Part shown: positions 37,919 to 48,800 of the stretch, in pieces
How the letters are laid out: the number at the start of each line of letters is the position of its first letter
Position numbering within the stretch: position 1 is the first letter of the stretch
Assembly: GCF_913062725.1 (NCBI RefSeq)
Contig: NZ_CAJXWY010000004.1
Coordinates: 48,031 to 112,030 of the forward strand
Direction: 5' to 3'
Length of the DNA: 64,000 bases
From: an uncultured Thiohalocapsa sp.
GTDB lineage: Bacteria; Pseudomonadota; Gammaproteobacteria; Chromatiales; Chromatiaceae
Notes under the pieces: model-generated
The model's database searches: none
What the model was told of the DNA's origin: nothing
Seen by the model: only the letters and a program-made list of their open reading frames with translations
Made by a program: the position numbers and the translations under genes

Positions 37919-40882
37919 TTAAGCGCCTGTCCGTCGAGGCCCGCTGAACACGGCCACTGCCAGGCCCAGCAGGCCTGCGAGCAAGGCCATCGCGGGCCAG
38001 CCGAGTGCCGGGATCGGAGTTGCAGCGAGCACGACGTTGAGCGCCACCGGATCGAAGATGTAGCTCTCCCGGTCGTCGAAGTCGTAGGGGCCATTATCCT
38101 GGATCGAGAAGGTCACGAGCGATCCACCCTGGCCATCGCTCTCCACGCGCTCGATCAGGTTGGGCGCATCTTCGACATCCTTCAGCAGGCTCAGCACGTC
38201 GGCGGGTGCCGCCGGGAATCGCAATGAGAGATAGATCACTGATTCCGGCTCGCCGTTCTCCGCCGTAAAGGACACGAGGCCGTCCGGGAAGTTGGCCCCC
38301 ACCGGCAAGAACTGGGCATTGGCGGCATCGGACACCTCGATGTTGGTGAGCGCCCAACCGTTGCGGGGCGGATCCAGTTGCTCATCCGCGGGATCCAGCA
38401 CCGAGATCGCAACCTCGCCCCCAGCCTGGGAGTAGCTCACCAGCCGGAAGCCGCGGTCGCCCTCGTACACCACCCGGGGCTGCGCCCCGGGCACGGCGGG
38501 ATCAGGCGATGTCAGGCCAAGCAGCGCCACGGTGTCATCCGTGCCGTCGGCGTCCGTATCCAGGAGTGCTTTCACCAGGAAGGCGTCTTCGTAGGCGGCT
38601 TGGCGCAGTTCCGGCTGAGGCAGCTGCAGCTCCAGCACCTGGCTGCCATCGGAGAGCACATCGCATTCCGCAACCACTTTGCGGACCACGCCGTCGCGGT
38701 AGGCGAAGATGCCATCGAAGCCGCCACGATCAGACCCCTGGCCGTAGTACGGACTGTCCGTGCTTGCGCAAGCGCCGCCGGCACCGGAGAAGGTCTGGCC
38801 CGTCATGGCGTTGAAAAACACCGTGCCGTCGTCCGTCACCACGACCGTGGCACCGAGCTCCCAGAACTCGAAGCCGTCGGCTTCGGTCACACCGGTCAGT
38901 GTGGCGTCGTCCTCGTCGGCGAAGACCGCCGCCGCGGTTTTGTTCCGGGCGATCTCGGTCAGACCCTCGGTGGAGCGGACGTAGATGGCCTGGCAGGTGT
39001 CGCCTGGGTAGTCACGTCCAGCGGCTTCCAGCTGTTTTGACGGGAAGTCACCGAATTCACCCGTATGGACCGACTCGCATGGGAAGGGATCGCCAAGGGC
39101 GGTCGCGACGCTCGAATAGTCTGCCGCTGGAAAGGGGTTGTCGCCTTCTTCGCCGGCGGTGCTGTTATAGGGGGTTTCGAGCCCCGCTCTGAAGGCAACC
39201 AGGCCCACGCCGGCATCGAAGTGTGGCGTCGCACCCTCGATGCGGGAGAATCCCGCGGGGCTCTTCGACCAGAAGTCCACCACCGTCTCCGTTTGACCCG
39301 TCGACGGTGTCCACGCCTTGATGGCGCCGCCCTCGATGTAGCGATTCTCGAAGGGTCCCAACAGGTTCGACGCGTTCACGGTAAACGCCATCGGCCCGAC
39401 ACGCGAGCCCACCACCTCCGTGGAGCCGGAGATTGCGACGGTCAACTCGCCTGCACCCGCTCCTGCGATGATGGCGTCGGCGTCTTCGTTGGGCATGCAA
39501 AACGCATTACCCTTACCCAGGATGCGGAGGGCCCAATCCGCTTTGTCCAGGCTGCTGCCACCCGCCTTTGCGAGGATTGCACAGCCATAGAAGTCTGAGC
39601 GGCAAAAGATGGAGAAGCCGTCAACACGCGTGCCCGATAAGCGAAGTTCCAGGGCCGAACTGTAGCCGTACTCACCGGCCTGAACCTCGCCAAACTCAGG
39701 TTCAAAGTCGGGGTCGGGCTCGACGTCCTCGGCGGCCGCCAGCGTTCCGGTCAGCTGAAAGCATCGCCGCTCCGTTGGATCAACAATCCGAATCACCGTG
39801 TCGTCGTCATACGCGGCCGCCTCGCGATACACGACACGGTCGTCCGCCGCGATCAGCGGCGAAGCGGCCTTCGAGACATCGCCGCCACTCATCGCCACAA
39901 TGGCCGGCGTGCCCTGGGCGTCGACATGCAGGATCGCGCTGTTGACACGCAGGTTCGCATCACGTGCGAGTGTCTCGCCGATGGTATAGCCCGGCGGCGT
40001 CACCTGCAGGGCGCCGTCGACGACCAGCGCACCGTCGGCCGCCACCATATCGGCGGAGTGGCTGATGGCGTCGACATAGGTCAGACGCGCCCGGGCGTCG
40101 GGGAGGAAGGGGTGGTCGGCGCCGATCAGTGCGCCGTCCACCGCAAAGATATCGGGCGCATTGCCAGCCTCGGACAGCCGGTCGCCCTGGAGTACGGCCT
40201 GGCCCTGAGCGATGCCGGTGTCGTAGGGAATGCGGAACACCGCCTGCTGAGCCAAAGGATCATCCGGATAAAACTGGCATTCCCGCCCCGGCCCACGGAC
40301 AACCTGCCCCCCGATCACGACATGGCCACCATCCCCAATCTGGGGCCAGGGTTCCAGACTGTCGTTATACCCACTGCGGTTATCACCGCAGAGGGTATAA
40401 CCGTCGACCACATCATCGGTGCCCGCCAGGGGGCGAATATCCGCCGCCCGCGAGCCGACATAAAAGCCTTGCCATCCATCCTGTGTACTGATCTGCCAGA
40501 CGGCCTGGCCGTGGTTGTTCATGTGCGGGTTGGAGCCCAGGCCGTTCATGGTGCCGGTATAGCTGCCGCTGGCATTGGTCACGGGGTCGCCGACGCGCTG
40601 CAGTACCTCTTCGACCAGCTGGAAGGAACGGCCCACACGGGTGGGTCGCCTGATCACCAACTCGGCCTTGTCCGCGGTGTCGGGCGCCTCGCGCCCGTAC
40701 AGTGCCCGACCCTCGCTGCGCAGCACGTAATTACCGCGGTCGTTGCCGCAATGATTGCTGGCGTTTCTCAGATAGTCTTGTGTGCACGCATCGATTGCCA
40801 TGGCCGATGGCTGCCAGAAGGCGGCGCCCACGGTCACAGTCGCCAGCGCCACGGCATTCGCAATGCTCGTTTTACTGCTCAT
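37919..40882 (-). CDS. large exported protein with IPTL-CTERM-like tail
   Basis: 987 residues. The signal peptide (MSSKTSIANAVALATVTVGA, cleavage after SAMA) is followed by a ~920-residue mature region rich in Asp, Gly and Val with no family I recognise. It has scattered cysteines, several FxVDGALI / VVDGALQV-type strands, and a DTDADGTDDTVALLGL segment resembling a calcium-binding thrombospondin type 3-like repeat. The C-terminus is TPIPALGWPAMALLAGLLGL followed by a basic FSGPRRTGA. This tripartite tail (IPxL motif, hydrophobic helix, basic end) is that of IPTL-CTERM/PEP-CTERM sorting signals. It is probably a surface or filament-associated protein, processed at the membrane. Confidence 0.7.
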   Translation of the reverse strand: MSSKTSIANAVALATVTVGAAFWQPSAMAIDACTQDYLRNASNHCGNDRGNYVLRSEGRALYGREAPDTADKAELVIRRPTRVGRSFQLVEEVLQRVGDPVTNASGSYTGTMNGLGSNPHMNNHGQAVWQISTQDGWQGFYVGSRAADIRPLAGTDDVVDGYTLCGDNRSGYNDSLEPWPQIGDGGHVVIGGQVVRGPGRECQFYPDDPLAQQAVFRIPYDTGIAQGQAVLQGDRLSEAGNAPDIFAVDGALIGADHPFLPDARARLTYVDAISHSADMVAADGALVVDGALQVTPPGYTIGETLARDANLRVNSAILHVDAQGTPAIVAMSGGDVSKAASPLIAADDRVVYREAAAYDDDTVIRIVDPTERRCFQLTGTLAAAEDVEPDPDFEPEFGEVQAGEYGYSSALELRLSGTRVDGFSIFCRSDFYGCAILAKAGGSSLDKADWALRILGKGNAFCMPNEDADAIIAGAGAGELTVAISGSTEVVGSRVGPMAFTVNASNLLGPFENRYIEGGAIKAWTPSTGQTETVVDFWSKSPAGFSRIEGATPHFDAGVGLVAFRAGLETPYNSTAGEEGDNPFPAADYSSVATALGDPFPCESVHTGEFGDFPSKQLEAAGRDYPGDTCQAIYVRSTEGLTEIARNKTAAAVFADEDDATLTGVTEADGFEFWELGATVVVTDDGTVFFNAMTGQTFSGAGGACASTDSPYYGQGSDRGGFDGIFAYRDGVVRKVVAECDVLSDGSQVLELQLPQPELRQAAYEDAFLVKALLDTDADGTDDTVALLGLTSPDPAVPGAQPRVVYEGDRGFRLVSYSQAGGEVAISVLDPADEQLDPPRNGWALTNIEVSDAANAQFLPVGANFPDGLVSFTAENGEPESVIYLSLRFPAAPADVLSLLKDVEDAPNLIERVESDGQGGSLVTFSIQDNGPYDFDDRESYIFDPVALNVVLAATPIPALGWPAMALLAGLLGLAVAVFSGPRRTGA

Positions 40883-40942
40883 ACTATCGCCTCTTTGTTG
40901 ATGCTCGTTGATCGCACGAAGCCTCGCCTGCCATGACAGGGC

Positions 40943-41956
40943 CTACCACCACCGCTGCTCGCCCCTGGAGACGACGATATCCCATCCGGAGAATGTCTCA
41001 TCGTCCAGGGCACGCTTCCCATCCGGGCCGGATACGATGCCCAACTGTCCAAAGATGTGGTGGATTTTTCCGCCCTCCAGCATCACCCCGTGCTCGGGCA
41101 GCGCCAGCGCCACGAAGGGTGCCTCCTGCGGGCGGGCGTACAAGGCCCGGCGGTCGTGGTCACGCCCCTCGAGACTGCCGAGGTGATGCAAGTGTAGGTC
41201 GGTGAGCTCGATCCCGCTCACGCCGTCGGCCACCACCAGGCCGCTGCCGGCAGCGGCGCGGATGTGCGGCGACGCCAGGCGGATGCCGCTGACGCCGCCC
41301 TCGATGGACACCACGGGGTTGCTGTAGCCACCGATCACGTTCAGGCCTTCGAGATGCCAGTGATCACGGGCGATGGACACCAGCGGCCCCCAATCGTCGT
41401 GGTGGCCGGCGGCGACCGGGTCCCCCGGCTGCGGCCCGATCAGCTCGGCGTTGCTGGTGAAGTGCACGGTGATGGGGGCCTGCGCCGTACCGGCGGCCAC
41501 ATCGTTGCCGATGCGCAGCGGGCCCTGGTAGCGCCCGGAGAGCACCACCAGGCGATCGCCGGGCTGCAGTTGCGCGAGCGCATGGCTCAGACTCCGCCAG
41601 GGGTCATCGCGGGTGCCGCTCCCTGGTGCGGCGGTGGTGTCGCCGGCCTTGACGAAACGATCGCCCGGCGCCAGATCATCCGCGCCGAGATAGCGGCGGG
41701 GCACCTCATCGGCGGGTATCACGGCGGCTTTGGCCAGTTCCACCGGCACGGCGCTGAGGGTCTGCACCTCGACCCGGGCGCCGGCGGGCGCGCGCAACGC
41801 CTGCGGGCGCTCGTCGCCGCGCGGCGCGGCCGCCAGGGCCGCCGACAGGGCTTCGAGGGCCTCACTGCGCTCGTGCAGCGCCATCGAGCGCTGGTAAAAC
41901 AACAGCACCGAGACAGCGCACAGCAGCAGACCCAGTGTCAGGAATACAAGTCTCAT
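40943..41956 (-). CDS. membrane-anchored right-handed beta-helix protein
   Basis: 337 residues from ATG 41956. The N-terminal helix (MRLVFLTLGLLLCAVSVLLF) is uncleaved or an anchor. A short coiled region is followed by a parallel beta-helix: GTRDDPWRSLSHALAQLQPG, DRLVVLSGRYQGPLRIG, PITVHFTSNAELIGP, HLEGLNVIGGYSNPVVSIEG and so on. The DDPWRSLSHAL start matches DUF1565/pectate-lyase-like repeat proteins. No catalytic Asp triad of a polysaccharide lyase is evident, so binding is as likely as cleavage. It is 60 bp from the start of the 987-residue protein gene and encoded upstream of it on the same strand. Confidence 0.65.
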   Translation of the reverse strand: MRLVFLTLGLLLCAVSVLLFYQRSMALHERSEALEALSAALAAAPRGDERPQALRAPAGARVEVQTLSAVPVELAKAAVIPADEVPRRYLGADDLAPGDRFVKAGDTTAAPGSGTRDDPWRSLSHALAQLQPGDRLVVLSGRYQGPLRIGNDVAAGTAQAPITVHFTSNAELIGPQPGDPVAAGHHDDWGPLVSIARDHWHLEGLNVIGGYSNPVVSIEGGVSGIRLASPHIRAAAGSGLVVADGVSGIELTDLHLHHLGSLEGRDHDRRALYARPQEAPFVALALPEHGVMLEGGKIHHIFGQLGIVSGPDGKRALDDETFSGWDIVVSRGEQRWW

Positions 41957-42013
41957 GATGTTACACCCTCCACGACTGCCCGTGTGTGGCATACCCCGCC
42001 ATGACTTACGGCG

Positions 42014-42763
42014 CTAGTCGCCCGCCCCGTCGGCGGGCCTGCAGGCAGGCATGATCGCCGGCGCACCCGCCTCCAGCGCATAGGCCAGCAAGTTCCAGTG
42101 GTGCGGTGAGTTGCCCCGCCCGGGGCGGCCCGATGAGCGAAAAGACCCCGTGCGCTCGTAGCGAAACATGACGCCATCCGACTGTGGCACCGTCGGCAGG
42201 TGGGCTTGCGCTTGCCAGGTGCGCTCGAAGCCGCGTCCGATCTCCGGCACGGCCCGCCAGTCGATGGTGCTGCCGGGCACCCAGGCCGGTACCTCGCCGA
42301 CGATGACACCGAGCCCGGGGCGGTCGCTGGTGATGAGCGGGTGGCGGCCATAGCGATCTTCGGCGACGACGAGCTGGGGCCGATCCAAATAGCGGCATGC
42401 GCCGCCGGCCTGATCCTGCAGCAGGACGCCCGCAAGTGCACCATCGGCGTCGACGGCGGTGACGACACTGCGCATCGTGCCCGAGCGCGGCTCGCTCCAC
42501 TGGTAGACGGCCTCCGGGGCCAGACCGGCCGGCAGTAGCCCCGGCGCCGCCTGGTCGGATGCCGGCGAGACCCGCAGCCGGGAGTCGGGCAGCAACTGCC
42601 CCGGCGGCACCAGCTCGCCCGACGCGCGGAACACGAGTACCGGCGAGTGTCTGCACAGGTCCGCCGCGCAGGGTGTATCGTCGCCGGCGGCGGCGAACAC
42701 CGGGCTCAGCCCGGCGATGCAGCAACCGAATACTGCGGCAGGGAACCAATGGCTGCGACGCAC
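42014..42763 (-). CDS. exported hypothetical protein
   Basis: 249 residues from GTG 42763, four bases after the stop of the preceding small gene. The signal peptide (WFPAAVFGCCIAGLSPVFA) is followed by CAADLCRHSPVLVFRASGEL, a paired-Cys start. A repeated VYQWSEPRSGTMR / GVMFRYERTGSFR pattern suggests beta-structure. No family was recognised. It belongs to the 37.9-43.1 kb run of exported proteins on one strand, probably co-transcribed with its neighbours. The C-terminal segment PACRPADGAGD contains another Cys. The function is unknown. Confidence 0.65.
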   Translation of the reverse strand: MRRSHWFPAAVFGCCIAGLSPVFAAAGDDTPCAADLCRHSPVLVFRASGELVPPGQLLPDSRLRVSPASDQAAPGLLPAGLAPEAVYQWSEPRSGTMRSVVTAVDADGALAGVLLQDQAGGACRYLDRPQLVVAEDRYGRHPLITSDRPGLGVIVGEVPAWVPGSTIDWRAVPEIGRGFERTWQAQAHLPTVPQSDGVMFRYERTGSFRSSGRPGRGNSPHHWNLLAYALEAGAPAIMPACRPADGAGD

Positions 42764-42767
42764 GGTC

Positions 42768-43103
42768 TCAGCGCCCCGCTTGCGCGCTTTCGTCGACGCG
42801 GGAGCTGCAGGTCTGCAGCAAGCGCTTTTGCTCGGCGTCGAGCTCCCCCGCCGCCACTGCCCTGCCACTGACCCGTGCGATGCAGGCGACGGGCGCATTC
42901 GTCGGCGCCGCCACGCAGTCTGACAGTGCGGCCAGCACCGGGCTGCCCGCCGGCACGCGCGCCTGCTCGAAGCAGGATGCATAGCCGCCGTCTGCGCCCT
43001 GCGCTGCCTGCGCTGACGCCGGCACCTGTGCCATTGCGGCCAACAGCATCGGTGCGACGATACCGGAGAATAACCAGCGCTTGCCCAACAATGGAATAGT
43101 CAT
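42768..43103 (-). CDS. small exported hypothetical protein with four cysteines
   Basis: 111 residues from ATG 43103, with GAGG 8 nt upstream. The signal peptide (WLFSGIVAPMLLAAMAQVPA) cleaves near ASAQA. The mature ~78 residues hold four Cys in a regular pattern: YASCFEQAR, LSDCVAAP, VACIARVS and LLQTCSSRV. This suggests two disulfides in a small periplasmic helical domain. The family was not recognised. It is the first gene of the minus-strand exported-protein run, with only four bases to the next start. Confidence 0.65.
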   Translation of the reverse strand: MTIPLLGKRWLFSGIVAPMLLAAMAQVPASAQAAQGADGGYASCFEQARVPAGSPVLAALSDCVAAPTNAPVACIARVSGRAVAAGELDAEQKRLLQTCSSRVDESAQAGR

Positions 43104-43328
43104 TATCACAGCCTCATCAGTTTACGGATACGCCAGGCGATGTCGACGATTCCGGTTCGGCCATCGACCAGCCCTGCCTCACCCACTACGCTCACACGGC
43201 GCTAGACGATAGCGCGCACCTGTCACGCATCAAGACGCCAGCGCCGCTGCTTACTTCAGCGCCCGGCTCATCCGGTCGCATCCAGCTCGAGCCGCGCGAT
43301 TTACCGAGTGTGCCACAGAACGCTCACC

Positions 43329-44459
43329 CTAACGTGTCCGACCTTCAACCACACTGAAGAACGCATCCAGAACGGTTTGGCGCAATGACGCCGACGCCGT
43401 GGCGAGCGTTTTGTTGATCACAACCAGTACCGCCAGCGCATAGTGCGGGGGCAGATGCTCATCGGCGGTTGGCACGGCCAGCCAGCCGACATCAGCGCGC
43501 ATCCCGTTGCTTGACAAAATCGCTTTCACCTCAGACGGCGAGCGCCAGCCGCCGTCGCTCTTGAACTTGGAGACATTGTTTGTCAAGAAAACAGGAGGGA
43601 TTTCTGTCGCCTCACTTCTTGCCACTGTCTGTTCATTGGTACGCTGCCTCATCTTCTGCGTCAGCCGGTCGACATAGTGCGCGGGCAATGACGGATCGAA
43701 GACCTTGGCAACCTTTTCACACACGTGATACGTCAACAGGCTGCCAGGTGCACAAGCGAAGGCCCGATCGCGGTTCGCCTTTAATTGCGGCAGAATCTGA
43801 AACAACGTTGTGGTCACCAGGATATGAGACAGTAGGAGCAACGCATCGCCCGCGCCAGGACTCAACGCAAAGAACTGCGGCAACGACCAGTTTTTGACAA
43901 AGAGCGCGTAGGCAATGGTGGTTACGCCCAAGGTAAAGAATTGCCGCGCCCCCACATAACCCTGTATCGACCGCTCATGCAGCAGATCTTTGACGAGAAA
44001 CGGCCTGAATCGATCGCCGTGCATCTCCGGCGGATCACCTTTGGCCATGAAGCGCGCAGCCTGCCCGCCCTCCAGGTAATAGATCAACGCCAGACAAATC
44101 GCATAGCCCCCTAGCTGGGACAAAGCCAGGAGACTCGGATCGCTTGTCCAGTAGTCATAAAACCCTGCCAGCAGGAGCACACTCGAGCAGATCAACAGCA
44201 GAAACATGGCCCCGCCCAAAATTTTACGCACGACCGCATTGGCCGACTTGAGTGTCAGACCCTCGGCGGTATGTTCTTTGAGGGATGCTGCGTGCTCCGG
44301 CTGCGCTCCTGTAAACAATTTTTCGATGTTGGCAAGTAGATCGCACATGCGTGCGTGGTCGTCGCCCGATAATGAGCTTAGGATTAAACGCTCGTACGGC
44401 TGCGTCTCTCCCGCTCTGGCGAATCTCGCCTCAAAAAAGCAAGTCAGGTGGTCTTTCAT
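43329..44459 (-). CDS. hypothetical membrane protein
   Basis: 376 residues. I do not recognise the family. After a soluble N-terminal ~75 residues come four or so hydrophobic segments: GAMFLLLICSSVLLLAGFY, LGGYAICLALIYYLEGG, FFTLGVTTIAYALFV and ALLLLSHILVTTTLFQI. A soluble C-terminal ~150 residues ends in a helical ALAVLVVINKTLATASASLR segment. The lower GC content, less biased third positions and higher Lys/Asn content compared with neighbours suggest acquisition by transfer. It stands alone between two gaps of about 220 bp. Confidence 0.65.
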   Translation of the reverse strand: MKDHLTCFFEARFARAGETQPYERLILSSLSGDDHARMCDLLANIEKLFTGAQPEHAASLKEHTAEGLTLKSANAVVRKILGGAMFLLLICSSVLLLAGFYDYWTSDPSLLALSQLGGYAICLALIYYLEGGQAARFMAKGDPPEMHGDRFRPFLVKDLLHERSIQGYVGARQFFTLGVTTIAYALFVKNWSLPQFFALSPGAGDALLLLSHILVTTTLFQILPQLKANRDRAFACAPGSLLTYHVCEKVAKVFDPSLPAHYVDRLTQKMRQRTNEQTVARSEATEIPPVFLTNNVSKFKSDGGWRSPSEVKAILSSNGMRADVGWLAVPTADEHLPPHYALAVLVVINKTLATASASLRQTVLDAFFSVVEGRTR

Positions 44460-44687
44460 TTTTGTCGATCGTAACCGCTCTCTGCTAACCCCCGCTGCCG
44501 ACGCTGCGGTTTCGTCGACACTTTTTCCCGGCGGGGTTGTCTAGACAAGGTGCTGGTCGCGGCCGCCACGAGACATGACGATGCCGCTTCGCCGCGAAGC
44601 CAGCTGTAGATGCAGCGTCGCGAGCATGACCGTCAGTGCCAAAGGCGAAACCGGCATCGCGGATGCTCCGGCTTCGCCCATGACAGC

Positions 44688-45821
44688 CTAACCGTTGGAT
44701 GCCGCGTCATCGCCCGCGCGGGAAAAGCGCCCGAGCACCGCCCCGACATCTGTCTCAACTCCGTAACTCAGACGCACGGCCAGTGTCATCAGTGCACTGA
44801 TCAGGTAGCGCACGAGCCCGTAGAGGAGTGCGATAGTCGCCGATTCCGGAAACCCAAGTCCGCCCAGGTATAACGCGGCTGCGAAGCCCCACTCGAACTG
44901 GCCGATGCCGCCGGGAGTCAACGGGATCAGACGTGCAATGTAGCCACCCACCAGCGCCATGATCAGCAGCGAGAAATCCACGTTGAGAATGACGTTGTCG
45001 GAAGTGAAGGCCATGACGGTGAGGTAAGCCGCCACATGCTCCAGCGAGAACGCCAGGATGGACAACAGGCTCCACTGCACCAAATGCAGCGGGTCACGCG
45101 ACAGGGCCGTCAGGGCGCTGCGCAGCTGCCGCCAGAGGGGTTGGCTGGCCACGTCATGCGCGCTCGGCCGGGTACCACGCATGAACAGGAAAAGGATGAA
45201 GAAAATCACCAGTCCCCAGAAAATCTGGGTCAGCCAGGTGCCCCATCCCAGTGCGATCAGGCCGACGATGGCGTAGAACAGGATCTCGAAGCCGAAAAAC
45301 AGCCGGAGCATGAACAACGCATTGAGGGCATTGCGGAGACGCTGTCCCTGACCCGCGAGCACCTGCGCCGTGGCCAGCTCGCCGACGTTGTAGGGCAGCA
45401 GACTGTTCAGGCCGACGCCGTAGTAGAGCGCGCGGGTGTGGGCGCCGAATCCCCCGGCGACACCACAAAACCGGGCCAATCCGTGAAACTGTACCGCCTT
45501 CACCAGCCAATAGATCAGCAGCAGCATCACCACGACGAACATCAGCCGCCAATCCACCGGATCTTGTGAGAGCAGATACAGCTCCACCTCGGGAATGCCG
45601 TGCACGAAGCCCATCTGCATGTCGTGGTACTTGATGAAGCCGCCGGAGATCAGGGCATCCAGCAGGCGTGTGTTCGCGAGCACATTCCAGACGCCGGCCA
45701 CATCCACCAAGGCGACGATCAAGCCGGCGGCGATGAGGTAAGACAATAGTAATGTGCCAATCAGGTCACCGACACGGTTACCGGCGCCGGCCTGCTGGGT
45801 TGTGGAGGTCTTGATGGACAT
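44688..45821 (-). CDS. flippase-like integral membrane protein (LPG synthase TM / UPF0104 type)
   Basis: 377 residues with about eight membrane helices. Characteristic motifs are YGVGLNSLLPYNVGELATAQ near residue 135 and RLIPLTPGGIGQFEWGFAAA near residue 298, matching the paired (L/I)xPxxxGE and PxxPGGxGxxE signatures of the lysylphosphatidylglycerol synthetase membrane-domain family. Without the LPG synthase soluble domain such proteins act as lipid flippases or have unknown roles. It begins three bases after the UPF0182 stop, so the two are translationally linked. The last 20 residues are soluble. Confidence 0.85.
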   Translation of the reverse strand: MSIKTSTTQQAGAGNRVGDLIGTLLLSYLIAAGLIVALVDVAGVWNVLANTRLLDALISGGFIKYHDMQMGFVHGIPEVELYLLSQDPVDWRLMFVVVMLLLIYWLVKAVQFHGLARFCGVAGGFGAHTRALYYGVGLNSLLPYNVGELATAQVLAGQGQRLRNALNALFMLRLFFGFEILFYAIVGLIALGWGTWLTQIFWGLVIFFILFLFMRGTRPSAHDVASQPLWRQLRSALTALSRDPLHLVQWSLLSILAFSLEHVAAYLTVMAFTSDNVILNVDFSLLIMALVGGYIARLIPLTPGGIGQFEWGFAAALYLGGLGFPESATIALLYGLVRYLISALMTLAVRLSYGVETDVGAVLGRFSRAGDDAASNG

Positions 45822-45824
45822 GAT

Positions 45825-48800
45825 TCAGTTCTCCAATCCGCGCTGCGCAGCGCTGCCGGTTGACGAAGCCCCGGAATTCGTCGCACCGACGCCGGGCAGG
45901 GGGAACGGACGCGCATAGCTTGGCGGGCCGTAGGCGGGCGGAGGGTAACCTCCATAAGCAGGCATGGGGGCGTAGCCACCGCGATAGGTGGGCGGTGCAT
46001 AGGCAGACGCGCGCGGCGCTACCCTGTACACCGGCGCGGACGCCGCCTGTGCGGGCGCCTGTGGGGATGATTCCGGCGGGGATGATTCCGGCGGGGATGC
46101 CTGTGCTGCGGATGTCGCTGCAGCCGGCGCCTCCGCGGGCCGGCGCATTGCGGCAGCGGCACGGCTCTCACCGGCGTCGACGCCAGATACCTCGCCGCCC
46201 GCTCTCGGCGGTGCCGCCGCCGGCGCAGGTGCGTCATACACATCCGCGTCCATACGGGCTGAGACGCCTGCGGTCTTGCCGTTCTCATGCAGGGCGAGCA
46301 CCTCCCGGATACCGTCTTCGAGGGTGTCGCCCAGCGCCACCTTGCCGCGTAACACAACCGCAACCTTCTTGAGTTGGCTCACGGGATTCTGCTCGGAGCG
46401 CAGGAAAATCGGCTCCACATACAGCACATCGTCGCCGCCGGAGTGGCTGATGGGCAGCAGCAGCGTGTGGCCGCGGATGACTTCCATACCGCGGCGGTTC
46501 CACCAGGAGAGCTTTTGCGAGATCCCGGGCTCCTGATCGATAATGGCGTCGGCCTGCTCGGGCCCCATCACATAGGTGCCCTTGGGCACCTGCAATACCA
46601 TCTTCTTGCCGTAGTCTGGCCAGTCCTGGTAGACGATCGGGATGGCGCGCAGATTGAGCGCCTTCTCGGGCGTGAAGACCATGGCCATGGCGTATTGCAC
46701 CGCCTCCTCGGACGCCGGCAGCGTGCCGCCGCCGGTGGGTAGCAGCAGCGAGTAGGGCTCGATGGAGAAGGTGATCGCCTTACCACTGTCGAGCACCGGC
46801 CCCAACACCTCGTCACCGTCGTCCCACATGTCTTCCAGATTGAAGAAGTACATGGGGTCATCCATGTGGTAGTAGATATAGAGGTCGTCGAATTGCAGAT
46901 GGAATAGTTGCACCGAGTAGGTGAGCTGGCTGCGTACACCTTCAGGCATGGCCTGCACCGACGCAAATAGCTCGGGATAGACCGCCGCCCAGGTCTTGAT
47001 CACCGGTTGATCGCTGATCTGGTAGAACTGGACGCGACCGTCGTCGGCATTCACCGTTGCCTTTACCGAATCCTCGACGTAGTTGACCCAGCGGGTCGGC
47101 CGCGGGAAGGGGGTACGCTCATCGGACTTGTCGCCGAGCTCACTACGCATGCTGTAGGGATACCGATCGGTGGTGCTCAGCGCGTTGACGATCCAGGTGA
47201 GCTGGCCATCGGCGACGACGGCGTAGGGGTTGGTATCGAAGTAGAGGAAGGGTGCAACCGCCTCGAGGCGATCGAGGGGTGTGCGGATGTAGTGGACGCG
47301 CGTACGGTCGGTGATCAGGTCACTGAACAAGAACTCGCTCAGGCGCCCGCTGCGCCAGCCGAGCACCAACCGCTTGAGGAATGAATCCAGATAGATGCCG
47401 GTGCGGACGTCCTCCGGCAGCAGCAACTCGGCCCGATCCTGCTCGGTGGGGTAGTCCAGTTCCTTCATTTGGTCGACATTGCTGAAGGCCATGGTCTCGG
47501 CGCCCTCGCCGTAGTACACCCGTTCGTTGTCGAGCGCCAGCACCTCGTCGGTCACCTTGCCCGGGATATCGAACGACACGAACGCCGGCGTACCCTCTTC
47601 GGTAACTTCCCCTGCGTACGCCATCGCGACACCAAAGCCGTGGGTAAAGAGTACATAGCGCTGCCCCCAATAGTTGAGCCAGGGGACGGGCTCGAACAGG
47701 GGCAGCTCGCGCACCGCACTGACCAGCATGCGCTTTTCGCCACCGAGGTAATAGCGGACATTGTCTACACTCAGAAACCGATAGTAGGCCCGCAGCTTCT
47801 GCTCCTGCTGAAAGATATCCAAGGTCGGGCCGTAGATCATGGCATCGCCACCGGTCTGGACGATGCGCTCGGCATGCTGCGGATCGAGCAGCCGTTCGAG
47901 ATACGACTGGAAGCCGGGCCACAGCGGTGCATTACGCACCGTCGTGCTGGCCAGCAATTCCTCCACCGAGGGCAGCGGCGCATCCTGGCCGTTGGGCATG
48001 AAGTCGATGGCCTCGATGTCTTCGAGCCCATAGGCGGCACGGGTGGCCTCGAGGTGACGGGCGATGTACGGCAGCTGCACCACAGGCTCGTTGGGCTTCA
48101 CGGCCACCATATCGCGCAGCTCGACGCCGGCCTTGAACGCGAAATCGAGTGTCAGCAAACCCACCAGCAGCGCCGCCGCCAGTCCCCAGCGGACGCCGGA
48201 GTGTGACGGTGCGTCGTCGGCCTCGGCCTGCGCCGCTCGCGCCAGTTGCGTGAGCAACAGGACGATGGCGATGGTGATGCCGATGATCACCAGGGTGGTG
48301 ACGTTGATGTAGTTGAGGTTGGAGAACAGGCCGGTCACGTCCAGCACGTCCGCGCCGGCGTGGACGCTCGAGTCGGCGTTGTCCCACACCACCGCGTCGT
48401 AGCGTCCGAGCCAGACGCCCACAGCGCCGGTCAGGCCCACCAGCACCACGCCCAAACGCACGGGCCAGGTGGCGATGCTGCCCAGGAATGCGCTGAGCTG
48501 GCTCAGGTGCGGCGCGGGCTCGTTGCGCTCGCGCACGGCGAAGGCGCAGGCGATGGCCGAGCCGAGGAACACCAGGGCTGCGCCGAGCGTGAAACTCCAT
48601 ATAACCCAGAGATAGGGCAGATCAAAGACATAGAAGCCCAGATCGTGACCGAACACCGGGTCGTCTTCGCCGAAGCTGATGGCCTGCGTGCCGAACAGGA
48701 AATCGGCGTAATGTAGCGCCAGCATGTAAGCAGCGACGGTTGCGAGCAGGAAGCCCGGCGCCATGATCCAGCCGCGCGAGCGCAGGGGGTGCGCGAAGGC

